Shown here: piece after piece, positions 19,001-24,136 of the stretch
Numbering within the stretch: position 1 is the first letter of the stretch
How the letters are laid out: every line of letters starts with the position of its first letter
Source of the DNA: Spirochaetales bacterium
GTDB lineage: Bacteria > Spirochaetota > Spirochaetia > UBA9216
Direction of reading: 5' to 3'
DNA length: 36,929 bases
Assembly (NCBI GenBank): GCA_003245835.1
Contig: QKCC01000235.1
Span: forward strand, 1 to 36,929
The notes under the pieces: model-generated
Told to the model about the DNA's origin: nothing
The model's database searches: none
Seen by the model: the letters and a program-made list of their open reading frames with translations, nothing else
Program-made: the position numbers and the translations under genes

Positions 19001-19001
19001 T
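7071..19001 (-). CDS. Giant secreted protein (3,976 aa) with C-terminal C39/papain-like domain; possible polymorphic effector
   Basis: A Sec signal peptide (1-24, ending PAFA) starts a protein of roughly 430 kDa. Residues about 30-2350 are acidic, Trp/Tyr-containing and mostly helical or coiled-coil, with few cysteines. A hydrophobic segment lies at about 2404-2454, probably two membrane passes. More helical sequence follows, then a Gly/Ala-rich hydrophobic region (about 3190-3510) resembling the pre-toxin part of large secreted effectors. Next is LQHESYRDG (His3582-Glu3583), which is not a complete HExxH zinc motif. The C-terminal ~135 residues contain NALCYAT (Cys3847), SEHHMLF (His3939/His3940) and ELIDPY (Asp3951). 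The order and spacing fit a C39/papain-like cysteine peptidase fold. The start is supported by AAGGA and a 17-spaced promoter. It may belong with the very large spirochaetal proteins catalogued in Leptospira as TIGR04388; that is from memory and unchecked. Role (toxin, adhesin, surface filament) unknown. Confidence 0.85.
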   Translation of the reverse strand: MNTNHNFLIMGLGLFIFFAVPAFAQTSVTEIDNFLPHSDLFQSFLDTADQKKTSEQWLDYARFGLESAMSSWERDSLLLRDDTILSELRGNARAEFEEILKSRYADWLSKNFFNSVDPPSLGILSEEIAELNGIYLYETDGDGNVSYKTTIGYADIFSTDSEGNDALVQKGEKTLWVEGVKAVISGLLDAWDRKIVSAFSELKADITDSLLLEELQTDYLRDFETFRQQYRNQLYRLYNTEQSRYTELRLYDRQSLEYQYGKKTASSISGELIASTETELDNRLQVLLGGLKTQVETVESGSSPINADDWRESFSAMLQQGLNSWDKAEQQFFMERIEWEQNAAGEVAGSEEVWADAFVRLSEKRSEWMNNYREALQDGVKLWTEENLELEDAVAKAVAEIDMNTASAESSLQSRIDNLVGMLLQSVNMMQTARSSWEFWMDRFDGGEKNSFDTSDAGYDYMSMADAMSSVKPGLSQDQRNADKTYTEAVYWAQLFRTYQDYAENTQQRLAETYGIVVFDDTSMLTAFSGTGLSDALLDNEILSEPDAWESIYLDEYQVALLKARAYMQYWQKQKLIAAAVYDYASDNSSTKENADETLKRLSESKSAYEAVLFDYSESLERLSNISTALEAMQTSMKTIQEEISGYQLQLAEKQANYHKMFADIDGGSGEFLAGQFREYYLQLLESMGMTGNSGQTPSDALEEYLLAAAEYGLEEQISLISDRVADLLSGGSLNNLDEAFFNPETSSLSELRRRMLTTSGAGFTSGSSSDGIFGMEGNEEAIEQFSAYLSDKLFLEMNDYRYDMLTGLFSDYGAADAGIAEKGRILFQMQILANDICDENRMNYEIRLAEVRLLTADDFSSWASRYFGDSEAFSDPDQIIMNSTASGPEPAEWIQQDLRVYEELLDLYQTRMDSGDDQFVIFEWGSEPDDEPEQTAEKQVFQLLWDYFDKSDAATAAAVSERIDSLDSLLFWLESLGPLGEQTAVLESAVLNPDESLGQQYLKDYLSGRHLLTTEAGDLHGVIYSDLLYREEFKTKLAVILSDEIYSAPALSAYGFEKSRAELIDTFSKFGIIDSDKAGFITPGAVWDAGGFSAVSDVTDFYTEIDTAAANLILPEYLAGILGDYIGKLKDYFAVRAAAAFPTEFSGDSGSVNEKIRIAADLAGSLSTAAVTIRGSSDQTVKLLNLAVSDVVPAAVQREAERRLIETAAFDLAAVALDSEDVGSAEIEWHVLFDDYISVAETGLCLADGIESFRSMILTRAAELYDLSLALTDHTTAVADGASAEQLEIYRAMVWNILDFDRALENFYEDSDDEISIIEAVYLIESLMPEHPDAFPADVELDWLYGGNEVLREVDAMIVSGQPEVWAGGMFDIEEAVAGRYFRDEELSLIENRLTLSADEAAEGITLFDKSVQLWSDEFRGLLAGQNFGGVLKAFGGLVLINNAVEAAGEYTRKYGFREFLTDLLDGISLDEDDLVLLKGAAENPGEAVQSRLDKLSEIEAEALSGEDLFWNLVWNLRKAAGLASYSRTGARDAYIFDDTKTALIIENWISGMSNDDFDSYSEELDVCFESGWAEISALSGTAPGGIYSTITAFGLGGVLVENYNYSPAVAVDFVNWYMTKKEAGLSISAESLLSYLAVEPGQRLYLLLTDYPDAASHYLKKKISDRAFTEESLAEAIGMVGLPEETASELVEIQGIIDDITVYNPLLHGGFEDYLDERFGGMEQKQTARELYMRFTGSSEVQWDDPVFMPASKSAADARDLLKQLSFNRTGSGNTSPNEVFFNAALSEVYKALYEGKDSAEAELARLRAERDLFTRATVYVSSAETPDGDNWRSFLNEDYLSSDKDDLNLIPGAAVDISSADYARNLVITGSGEPAIQRFDSLTLFSGTGDDRQNIILDASNSYLDHAAYLSAAIRSWTYVPVAVTGAMKELSSGLDMEDGDEFWSSLDSKTYSEIVQAYKYEPSASTESMYIDARAGFYSRLAKIDSIRNSLSDLGSRRAGLLRITAAGDSGQLAELSPMKEEISRLEADIDIAQSEWQQIIDGDGGYRNLEKEYTETYELAKVFAFELDKLKLEYSTARAVNEYASAGYLIADQGGTGPAQKLAYINDKLVRAEAANDALEAIAEGRTDAESIYSGDEVYRSLFTDYLKTFRESLVLNRINLVLNKSIAEQEKVTLGALENWQAALDESYNASQIIAAEDDEAIVPSGLEDCRLSRNTDGTWGINWDGTASNAETFRQYFKANENSESGMSDFQNDLMQWLEKASGMMEKGEAQSSFTTWAMALKYEEFRDAGAPDNLSDEFWTNQNYFYRNGEADLDREGARDMLLSEWKNANDSVGAFTGEKEWMYNFYKLLEKSGIMKLKTASTAGTSFETFETLGRNESLEIVSRYIADQYSEDAKSYYIASVPLFTMAAIYFAAATAALAIPFNWIAALVLFACGTAAALSGSYMVGEGFAKEQSAADINNNIIKPAEKDNLLFISGFGRITDSIFEKKQLYEEEYGKLMKMKGEADEAVSADEQQVDFLVTAVTEGFEKSDEDLHGLLVQGGLSVDAGDAADDTAVLKRLFMSYLATMNQNGKDDCISSSLLLNALQQEAREYNEKTLRDLNYYLTGQDGIADLQAESESAFRLAYDQYLSEEISFEEYEAAAQTAYADPVFSVREHMLRLYENQAEIAGIILGSDNFDSGTGAALLKTQQTLLTGSGNLKGLYDYRMDNLREIKMYELQMMRTEMAEKFNDWESQMRAVSARGELEWKAAERNLSGKFSEWQKDIQRLYNRQAETWNNKYLDFLSDKQAWFDAVAIQSGKEGDMSVFENFGEITGASIAAAGADVLVPELMIQNKDPETLLSDAAGFELLGPLLDAALHLNVSIADTEKIFFTAASPSALSTADSLQSIKDFQSACNGELEKHLAQFELERMVVKIEEAEENFNEIIDDANQNLEISLNRTMRNDGYTRSGSRYEKPLVVGATLEGYVYEEGYVSTYDDYIPENIDFGTELKDLKGKAENMDLTGLQGVLARAMENIQEQLTRIFGYDDKNENLKLLSNIGSPVAVQEENGSIKYITDRQDISLHEKPGVIEGIINWLSDDLLKLPEDPEKAEARLKAETEEAEKRFAEISPGLFGIHVGYAPLFADNADVGKAWNAEGQIKYNGLGELGRIMGEFMFNKMKEGSGWAEVNMPHYKKPLWEGEFLGIEAPSMADLTSLAVTLCTAGAAGGINAFISAGLNLADDFSLAVMDTVVGDKDIVESGFDFIKTASMSMAGVWLGSTVSDAAVQIGDDLYGQILLGTGKTVAGNITNSAINAASMKLDDNGKIIFDYDLNALEQGIFGEKAIAGYIGAAESALYGQALNSLVAGSMTPLQQKFYGSFADLGSIAAGQAAGFGVHLGYQLAEDGFNNIGGSMTAAFDDMGLNLNVLDAGALIDFTGLVGAGISKHPENEFYNKIGAVADNLRGTGLLSMNITSSGVSSRLTAGGINIGGSIYSLGKGFTADMALKAYRAGENMGAKVLEKGFLHGDQVFENTIWRILFGKDDLIFDADGGETQTISKTGGGRAIHMSSAYAEVKDKELYKAVAVLQHESYRDGVIDLQNDNETSRAVKAHTEIALSLGRAYGFGFIAGDDNLLADVAAYIAAKGSDGLDSAAFADYVDNTYDSSADYWKLVENADGSLTLYDDIRGGVFYTDENGEEHEIGHYTGGSRTEHLQKILGLDLSEGERSRLNYELLVGLGSAETFSDGHFLDSEGRQISINLSGEWADRMGAALDYDRMFVDAWRTEGSMDMLTQQLRYIEKYGAAYTDREKYLADMYDKSVDFARRFNEGTATEFLFSQTEIENAVGFGENALCYATVPVNLYQLEDPSISLDMVADALVNAKQNNILLQDGTIQEYGSYLKLLGIKFDSTHYLSPGSDYFNLGDYLKSDYSMSDYAVYGAGGSEHHMLFRNNYELIDPYTYQLSWQDFENYRFRGLEWVDFK

Positions 19002-19062
19002 TTTTAAGTCCTTTTTATAATATTCTTTTTGAAATTTCTTATTAAGTGTGACGTTTCTAAAT

Positions 19063-19091
19063 ACTATACCATGGGTCTACATTCTTTTCAA
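19063..19091 (-). promoter_or_regulatory. Sigma-70-like promoter of the giant-protein operon
   Basis: Read on the minus strand, TTGAAA (19091-19086, 5/6) and TATAGT (19068-19063, 5/6) are spaced by exactly 17 bases. The predicted start near 19056 gives a leader of about 55 bases before the ATG at 19001, with AAGGA as ribosome binding site. This is the best promoter match in the window and separates the giant gene from the sigma/anti-sigma/YbjQ operon upstream. Confidence 0.7.
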
Positions 19092-19158
19092 ATTTTAACA
19101 CCATTATCAGCAATATAAATTACATTTGCGGGCATAAATATCCGCTTTGTGGGAAAAT

Positions 19159-19488
19159 TTACTTCAGGTTAACTGCTGTTCCGTACACCAGGAACTCCGC
19201 TGCGCCCTGCATCATGCTTGTTGTGGTGAACTTCAGCCCGACTACAGCATCCGCACCGAGCAATTGAGCATCCTCAATAAGGCGATCAATTGCCTGTTCA
19301 CGCGATTCGGCCATCATCTTCGTATAATCGACAATCTCGCCGCCTACCATATTCTTAAACCCGGCCATAATATCTCTTCCGATATTGCGGGCCCTGATAG
19401 TATTTCCGCGAACCAGGCCCAGTACTTTGGATATTTCCCTGCCGGGAATCTCATCGGTCGTTACGAGAATAATTCCATTATCACTCAT
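19159..19488 (-). CDS. YbjQ/UPF0145 family protein
   Basis: A 109-residue protein covering the full YbjQ domain (PF01906). Characteristic segments are ILVTTDEIPGREISKVLGLV (6-25), RGNTIRARNIGRDI, the GEIVDYTKMMAESREQAIDRL helix and LGADAVVGLKF. The family forms small ring-like oligomers; heavy-metal binding has been suggested but no reaction is established. It has no signal peptide. Its ATG overlaps the anti-sigma gene stop by 4 bases, making it the third member of a sigma/anti-sigma operon. That suggests a role in the same envelope or stress response, though the sequence does not show it. Confidence 0.9.
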   Translation of the reverse strand: MSDNGIILVTTDEIPGREISKVLGLVRGNTIRARNIGRDIMAGFKNMVGGEIVDYTKMMAESREQAIDRLIEDAQLLGADAVVGLKFTTTSMMQGAAEFLVYGTAVNLK

Positions 19489-19919
19489 TTCATTACCCCC
19501 TTGTATTTATCCGTACGGCTTTCTTTGATCCGGTCGGATAAGGCTGTTATAAATAGAACTATAACAGAAACAACCGCCGCGGCAACAACAATTTTAATAA
19601 ATATACCCTCGCCTGAATCCGAGAACAGGCTGTACAGCGCAAAACCCGCAAGCAGCAGCCATGATGCTATAAGCAGTGTAAAACCGAATCCGCCTGCAAA
19701 TTTCCTGCCGCGGTTCCTGTACAGAGCCTCAAACCATTCTTCTTCCGGTGCCGGGCCTTTAATCCCGTGCAGCTTTTTTCTCAGTTTCAGAAGGCTTATA
19801 TATTCATCCCTGCATTTGTAACAGGATTCAATATGGCCCATCAGAGGAGCTATTTCTTCTTCCGGCAGCTCATCATCAATGAGCAGCTGACATTTTTCTC
19901 TTGCATCATCACAATTCAT
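19485..19919 (-). CDS. Membrane-bound zinc anti-sigma factor (zf-HC2)
   Basis: A 144-residue anti-sigma factor. The N-terminal cytoplasmic domain has the ZAS signature HxxxCxxC (His29, Cys33, Cys36 in GHIESCYKC) plus Cys3 and Cys10. A basic linker leads to two membrane helices at about 74-99 and 105-126 and a short basic tail. Such proteins hold their ECF sigma factor inactive until a signal releases it. There is no extracellular sensor domain of any size, so sensing must involve the membrane segments, the zinc site or a partner. It overlaps the sigma gene by 11 bases upstream and the YbjQ gene by 4 bases downstream, so production is tightly coupled. Confidence 0.9.
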   Translation of the reverse strand: MNCDDAREKCQLLIDDELPEEEIAPLMGHIESCYKCRDEYISLLKLRKKLHGIKGPAPEEEWFEALYRNRGRKFAGGFGFTLLIASWLLLAGFALYSLFSDSGEGIFIKIVVAAAVVSVIVLFITALSDRIKESRTDKYKGVMK

Positions 19920-20421
19920 GCTTTTCCTCCAGTATTTCTTTCAGAATCTTCCGGGCGTTAAAAAGCCGTGACATCACAGTTCCTTTCGGAATGTTCAGTA
20001 TCTCGGCCATTTCGTCGTAGGAACATTCATCATAGTGTTTCAGTATAATTATTTCGCGGAATTTCTCCGGCAGTGCCATCACTGCATCACGGATCTCTTT
20101 TCTTGATTCGCGCTGGGTCACTTCATATTCAACAGACTCAGTGCCGGGCTGAAGTTCCGGGAATTCAAGGCCAGCCTCGGAACCCGATTTCCGCTTTGAT
20201 TTATTGATACAGAGGTTTTTTGTAATTCTGAACAGCCAGGGAAACACGGGCCGCTGCGGATCATACGAATCGCGGTTCTTCCAGGCGCGTAAAAAAACTT
20301 CCTGGGTAATATCGGCGGCTTCATCACGGCTTCCGAGGTACCTGTAGGCAGTATAATAAACCCTGCGGTCATAGGCTCTGAACATAGCAGAGAACGCTTC
20401 GCTTTCTTTCATACTAATCAT
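19909..20421 (-). CDS. ECF-type RNA polymerase sigma factor
   Basis: A 170-residue ECF sigma factor. Region 2 (about 10-80) includes the YRYLGSRDEAADITQEVFLRAW core and the PWLFRITKNLCINKSKR promoter-melting segment. Region 4 (about 108-162) includes ALPEKFREIIILKHYDECSY and the helix-turn-helix IPKGTVMSRLFNARKIL. The linker is short and there is no extra domain. ATG at 20421 is chosen; AGAGGAGG lies 12 bases upstream, a rather long spacing, and the second in-frame ATG at 20412 is even farther. It is the first gene of the sigma/anti-sigma/YbjQ operon. I found no convincing ECF-type autoregulatory promoter in the 223-base divergent gap, only a possible TATAAA at about 50-70 bases upstream. Targets are unknown. 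Confidence 0.93.
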   Translation of the reverse strand: MISMKESEAFSAMFRAYDRRVYYTAYRYLGSRDEAADITQEVFLRAWKNRDSYDPQRPVFPWLFRITKNLCINKSKRKSGSEAGLEFPELQPGTESVEYEVTQRESRKEIRDAVMALPEKFREIIILKHYDECSYDEMAEILNIPKGTVMSRLFNARKILKEILEEKHEL

Positions 20422-20606
20422 TAATACAGGTAACCTCCTCTGATATTCATAGATCTTTACCTTATTTTAAAAAAACTGCATAAATTTTATATGCTCCAAG
20501 ATGTTGCTTCTTTCATGTGCAGCCGCTTGGGACTCCTTTGTAAGCAAGGGCTGAATATTTAATATTTGCAGCTATGTTTTGAATCATTTTAATTTTTTTT
20601 ACATAG

Positions 20607-20635
20607 TTGCATTATGAATATCGACATGATAGAAT
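20607..20635 (+). promoter_or_regulatory. Promoter giving a probable leaderless mRNA for the 20645 operon
   Basis: TTGCAT (20607-20612, 3/6) and TAGAAT (20630-20635, 5/6) are 17 bases apart. Only nine bases separate the -10 from the ATG at 20645, so transcription should start about 0-3 bases before the ATG. There is no Shine-Dalgarno sequence, in agreement with leaderless translation. The -35 is weak. Confidence 0.5.
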
Positions 20636-20644
20636 TCTGACATT

Positions 20645-21595
20645 ATGGCAAAATTCTTTTTACTGCCCCTCAGGTTCTTTTTATTCTTCCTTATCAGTGC
20701 TGTTATATTCATCGGATTTACCGCCATTTTCAACTGGGGTCAATGGTTCTCGCCCGAGCTCGCTGTAAAAAATAGTCTTCTTCTTTTTTTGCCGTCAACT
20801 GCATTCAGCATAATCCTTCCATCGGTGTCGTCGGGTCTTCTTTTCACTTTTTTCAGTTATCGGAAGCAGGCAATAAACCCTCTATCCGCGTTAATTACCG
20901 CCGCCGCCGCATTTGTGATAATTTTTTTCGGAATGAATTTTACCGCGGGAATGAAGACAGATTCCGCTTCCATTTCATTCCAGCCGTTTAACGAAAGGAA
21001 AATTCAGCTTACGGACAGCAATATAATCTATACAGATCATATTTCAACCGATAACCCGGACAGGATAAGCGGCATTATAACCCGCAGTGAAGATGACCGT
21101 TCCGCGTTCAGATATTACCCGGACGCCGTACTTGCACATGGAGAAAGTCCCGTGCTGAAGATAGATGAAGGAAGAATGATCGACATTGAACCTCACAATC
21201 CCGTTTTTAACGATGTTTTCAACCCCGGAAAAGTTTTAGGCTCCTATATCAGCGACATCGAGGGTCTGAACCGGAATTTCATGGCGGCGGAGCAGATTGG
21301 AGGCATGCAGTATTTTATGCTCACTGCCGCATTCACCGCTTTTCTTATGGCATGCTTTCTGTTCAGAGGGACCTCTGTCTGGCCGCTGTTTGATTTTATT
21401 CTTATTCTGGGGTTTCATCGCCTCGGATACTTCATTTTCACCTTATTTTCAAATGAAGCCGGCTTTATTTCCGATACGCTGTTCGGCGGTAAACAGTTAG
21501 ATAACGTACCGCTTTTCACAATCTGCGGAGTCAGCCTGATAATTTTTATTTTCGGACTTCTGTTCAGACTTACATCCGGGAGAAGACGCGTATGA
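20645..21595 (+). CDS. Polytopic membrane protein, first gene of J-domain operon
   Basis: A 316-residue inner-membrane protein. Hydrophobic helices lie at about 7-29, 40-68 and 77-98, then a polar domain with beta-rich sequence at about 100-215, then helices at about 225-243, 246-265 and 290-310, and a basic tail RRRV. This layout, with helices flanking one exposed domain, loosely recalls LptF/LptG permeases but I see no family signature. No Shine-Dalgarno precedes the ATG; a -10 element ends nine bases upstream. The stop overlaps the next start as ATGA, so the three-gene set 20645-24098 is one translationally coupled unit. Function unknown; a role in envelope assembly with its neighbours is inference. 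Confidence 0.8.
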   Translation: MAKFFLLPLRFFLFFLISAVIFIGFTAIFNWGQWFSPELAVKNSLLLFLPSTAFSIILPSVSSGLLFTFFSYRKQAINPLSALITAAAAFVIIFFGMNFTAGMKTDSASISFQPFNERKIQLTDSNIIYTDHISTDNPDRISGIITRSEDDRSAFRYYPDAVLAHGESPVLKIDEGRMIDIEPHNPVFNDVFNPGKVLGSYISDIEGLNRNFMAAEQIGGMQYFMLTAAFTAFLMACFLFRGTSVWPLFDFILILGFHRLGYFIFTLFSNEAGFISDTLFGGKQLDNVPLFTICGVSLIIFIFGLLFRLTSGRRRV

Positions 21596-23337
21596 ACTTT
21601 TCTCTGCCGAAACGATTTATGATTGTTACCGCAGTCTTCTATATCGGGGCTTTTCTTTTTTTTATTTTACTCAACAATATTCAATTTGCACCCAAAGAGA
21701 TAGATCTGTATTTTAAGAACAGCTGGATTATAAACAGAAGCCTTTTACAGCTTTTTGAAAATCTTGTTAAAATACAATGCTCAGCTGTAGTTTTTACTTT
21801 TTCGGTTTTTTACCCGAAGATCAAAAGTGATTCGGGGCTGCAGCTGCTGACATCGAAAAACTTCAACCAGCTCGTCACAGTGATTGTCATCATCCTGATC
21901 GCGCTGACAGCACTTTTCTTTGTCGGTAACGAGATCTTCAAGCACAGCCTGTATGAAAAAACGGATAATTACCGGTACCTGACTGAAGTTTCAAGAGAAT
22001 ATCTAGATCAGGCAAAACAATCCGCAGATGAGGGACGGCTGCTTGAGGCTGAAGAGGATATACAGCGGTACCTTGCAATAAAACCTGATGATCCCGAGGG
22101 AAGTGAATTTTATCAGACCCTTCTTAAGAGAATCGATAATCAGTATTCAACAGCAAACACCGAAAGTGCCGGGACATCCGCTGCCGCAAAACAGAACATG
22201 CAGGATCTGAGCTACACCGATGCCCTCCGCCTTGCAGAAAGCTATCTGAAAAAAGAGGATTACTATTCAGCTTATTATTATGCACAGATTGCTTCCAATC
22301 TTTCTTCAGGTTCAGAGGATGCAAAAGATATAAGGGCAGAGGCGTGGACTGCACTCTCAAAAACTGCGCCGTCCAGCGACGAAACCGAAGAGTTTACCCT
22401 GTTTGCAAGGAAGAAACGGGGAACAGAACTGCTGCTTGGTAAAAATCCGATAGATGCATATTATCTCTTTAACCAGCTCGATGTTGAGTACCCCGACGAC
22501 CCGGATGTAAATAAATACCTTAACGAAAGCATTAAAGAAACGCGTAAGCTCACTTACTTCATAGATGAAGCAGTTGAAGCTCTGAGTTTTCCGGGCATAA
22601 ACGATATTTGCTTCCTGAACACGAACGATGACTCGGTTAGAGAACTGTATTTTTTCGGAAAGATGGTAAATCTGATTGAAGGTGTATTTTTCGAGAATAT
22701 AGAGGTCATAACCTTCAGCTCCGACAGGGGTGTTACAAAGCATTTATCGGCAAAATACGGAAAGCTGATTGGAGAACATATTGTACTCAACGGAATCGAC
22801 AAGGAAAACCGAAGCATAAGAATTTATCCGGAATACCTGATTACCGACAAGATTCCTGAGCTTTACAATACAATAAAACTTAATGCTGACTGGACCAAAC
22901 TGCACGGGTTCAGCAGCGATCGCGATATATACAAAAAACTCAGTATAATAGAACTGCTTGATCTTGAACCCGTAATAGCGGGCTACGGATGGATGGTTGA
23001 ACCGCTGTACATCGAAATCATCAACAGAATACTGGCGCCGTGTAATTTCATAATTTTGTCGCTGATAACCATAGCCATAGCATGGCAGTACCGCAGGTTT
23101 GAAGGAAAAATACCTATCGCGGGATTCATTCTTTCTCCTGTAGTCATCTACATTTTTGCACTTTTTTCAGATACTTATACATACGGTATCAGGCTTCTTA
23201 CAACATGGATTTTTCTCGGCTTCGGGAAACCTGCTGCAATATCGCTGCTTGCCGTCAGCCAGGTAATCCTTCTTATTACCGCTTTTCTTCTGATTGCCGG
23301 GCTGCGTACCGCTGATGAAGACAAGCAAGCTGGATGA
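21592..23337 (+). CDS. Membrane protein with TPR-like repeats
   Basis: A 581-residue membrane protein. Three N-terminal hydrophobic helices (about 9-27, 52-76, 93-117) are followed by a soluble helical region (about 130-300) with TPR-like pairs, such as AKQSADEGRLLEAEEDIQRY followed by LAIKPDDPEG, and later LAESYLKKEDYYSAYYYAQI. A beta-rich segment (about 325-460) comes next, then three or four C-terminal helices (about 483-572). TPR repeats usually bind partner proteins, and the adjacent membrane-tethered J-domain protein is an obvious candidate. The start overlaps the previous stop (ATGA) and its own stop overlaps the J-domain gene's start in the same way. The specific role is unknown. Confidence 0.82.
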   Translation: MNFSLPKRFMIVTAVFYIGAFLFFILLNNIQFAPKEIDLYFKNSWIINRSLLQLFENLVKIQCSAVVFTFSVFYPKIKSDSGLQLLTSKNFNQLVTVIVIILIALTALFFVGNEIFKHSLYEKTDNYRYLTEVSREYLDQAKQSADEGRLLEAEEDIQRYLAIKPDDPEGSEFYQTLLKRIDNQYSTANTESAGTSAAAKQNMQDLSYTDALRLAESYLKKEDYYSAYYYAQIASNLSSGSEDAKDIRAEAWTALSKTAPSSDETEEFTLFARKKRGTELLLGKNPIDAYYLFNQLDVEYPDDPDVNKYLNESIKETRKLTYFIDEAVEALSFPGINDICFLNTNDDSVRELYFFGKMVNLIEGVFFENIEVITFSSDRGVTKHLSAKYGKLIGEHIVLNGIDKENRSIRIYPEYLITDKIPELYNTIKLNADWTKLHGFSSDRDIYKKLSIIELLDLEPVIAGYGWMVEPLYIEIINRILAPCNFIILSLITIAIAWQYRRFEGKIPIAGFILSPVVIYIFALFSDTYTYGIRLLTTWIFLGFGKPAAISLLAVSQVILLITAFLLIAGLRTADEDKQAG

Positions 23338-24098
23338 AACCGGTATTTCATTTAACCGATCATATAGTCAAAATTGCCGGAGCGGCAGTCGGATTCATCG
23401 CCATGGGAGTTTTCGGTCTGCTTTTCGGCTTAATCGGCGGAGCGCTAATCGATCAGCTTGCTCTTTCGCTGAGGAAAAAGAAGAGGCTTCGCCGTTTCCT
23501 GCTCAGCCCCGGGACTCAAAAGTCTGCATCCGGAAAATCGATTCCGCAGGGCTGGACGGAATCAGCCGGAATGGCGGTATTATGGTATCTTTTCGGAAAA
23601 GAGGCGGAGCTGCTCGGGCTGTCTCCCGGTTTATTCAGAGACTATTTCCCGGGCCTGCCGGGATCCTGTATAGAGATCCTCTCCGAAACCTTCGATGTTG
23701 ATTACATCGGAACCGCGGATTTTTTCGGCAGAAATGCAGATCCTGAACAGAAGAAAATGCTGAACACGCTGATTAGAATATACGGGCTTGAAGTAAAGGC
23801 AAAAAAAGCTTCAACTGAAAATCCGGATGGAAAAACAGCGAAAATTCTGACAGCGGCAGGGATCAGTCTGAATGCTTACGGCTCAGGCGTCGATAAACGT
23901 GATGCGGATCTGCAGCTGCTTGGTCTTCCGGCAGAGGCATCTGCCGAAGAAATTAAACGTGTGTACCGCAAGCTGGCTGCAGATTTTCACCCAGACGGAG
24001 GCCGCAGCCTCAGTCCCGGGCAGCAGAAGATTACCGAAGACGCTTTTAAATTGATTCAGGCCGCATACGAACGGCTGACCCGGCAAAACCCGGAATAG
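23334..24098 (+). CDS. Membrane-anchored J-domain (DjlA-like) co-chaperone
   Basis: A 254-residue protein. A single Gly-rich transmembrane segment (about 14-41) is followed by a basic stretch (LRKKKRLRR), a helical TerB-like region at about 70-155, and a C-terminal J domain (about 192-250) with the essential HPD at 219-221 in AADFHPDGG. The layout TM, TerB-like, J domain is that of DjlA, which recruits DnaK to the membrane. There is no DnaJ zinc finger or substrate domain. It is the last gene of an ATGA-coupled trio. It converges on murA with only 38 bases between the stops, where a 5-bp stem without T-tract (CAGCA/TGCTG) is the only structure I see. Its client is probably one of the two membrane proteins encoded upstream (inference). 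Confidence 0.85.
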   Translation: MKPVFHLTDHIVKIAGAAVGFIAMGVFGLLFGLIGGALIDQLALSLRKKKRLRRFLLSPGTQKSASGKSIPQGWTESAGMAVLWYLFGKEAELLGLSPGLFRDYFPGLPGSCIEILSETFDVDYIGTADFFGRNADPEQKKMLNTLIRIYGLEVKAKKASTENPDGKTAKILTAAGISLNAYGSGVDKRDADLQLLGLPAEASAEEIKRVYRKLAADFHPDGGRSLSPGQQKITEDAFKLIQAAYERLTRQNPE

Positions 24099-24136
24099 TC
24101 AGCACCATGCTGCCGGGCAGGCCCCTTACGCCTTCG

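Noticed and set aside
20550-20575. Stem-loop GCTGAATAT...ATATTTGCAGC in the sigma/J-operon divergent gap as a terminator
   Set aside because: It is AT-rich and bulged with no adjacent T-tract, and there is no convergent transcript to terminate there.
24099-24136. CAGCA/TGCTG hairpin between the J-domain gene and murA as a terminator
   Set aside because: Only five base pairs and no T-tract on either strand.
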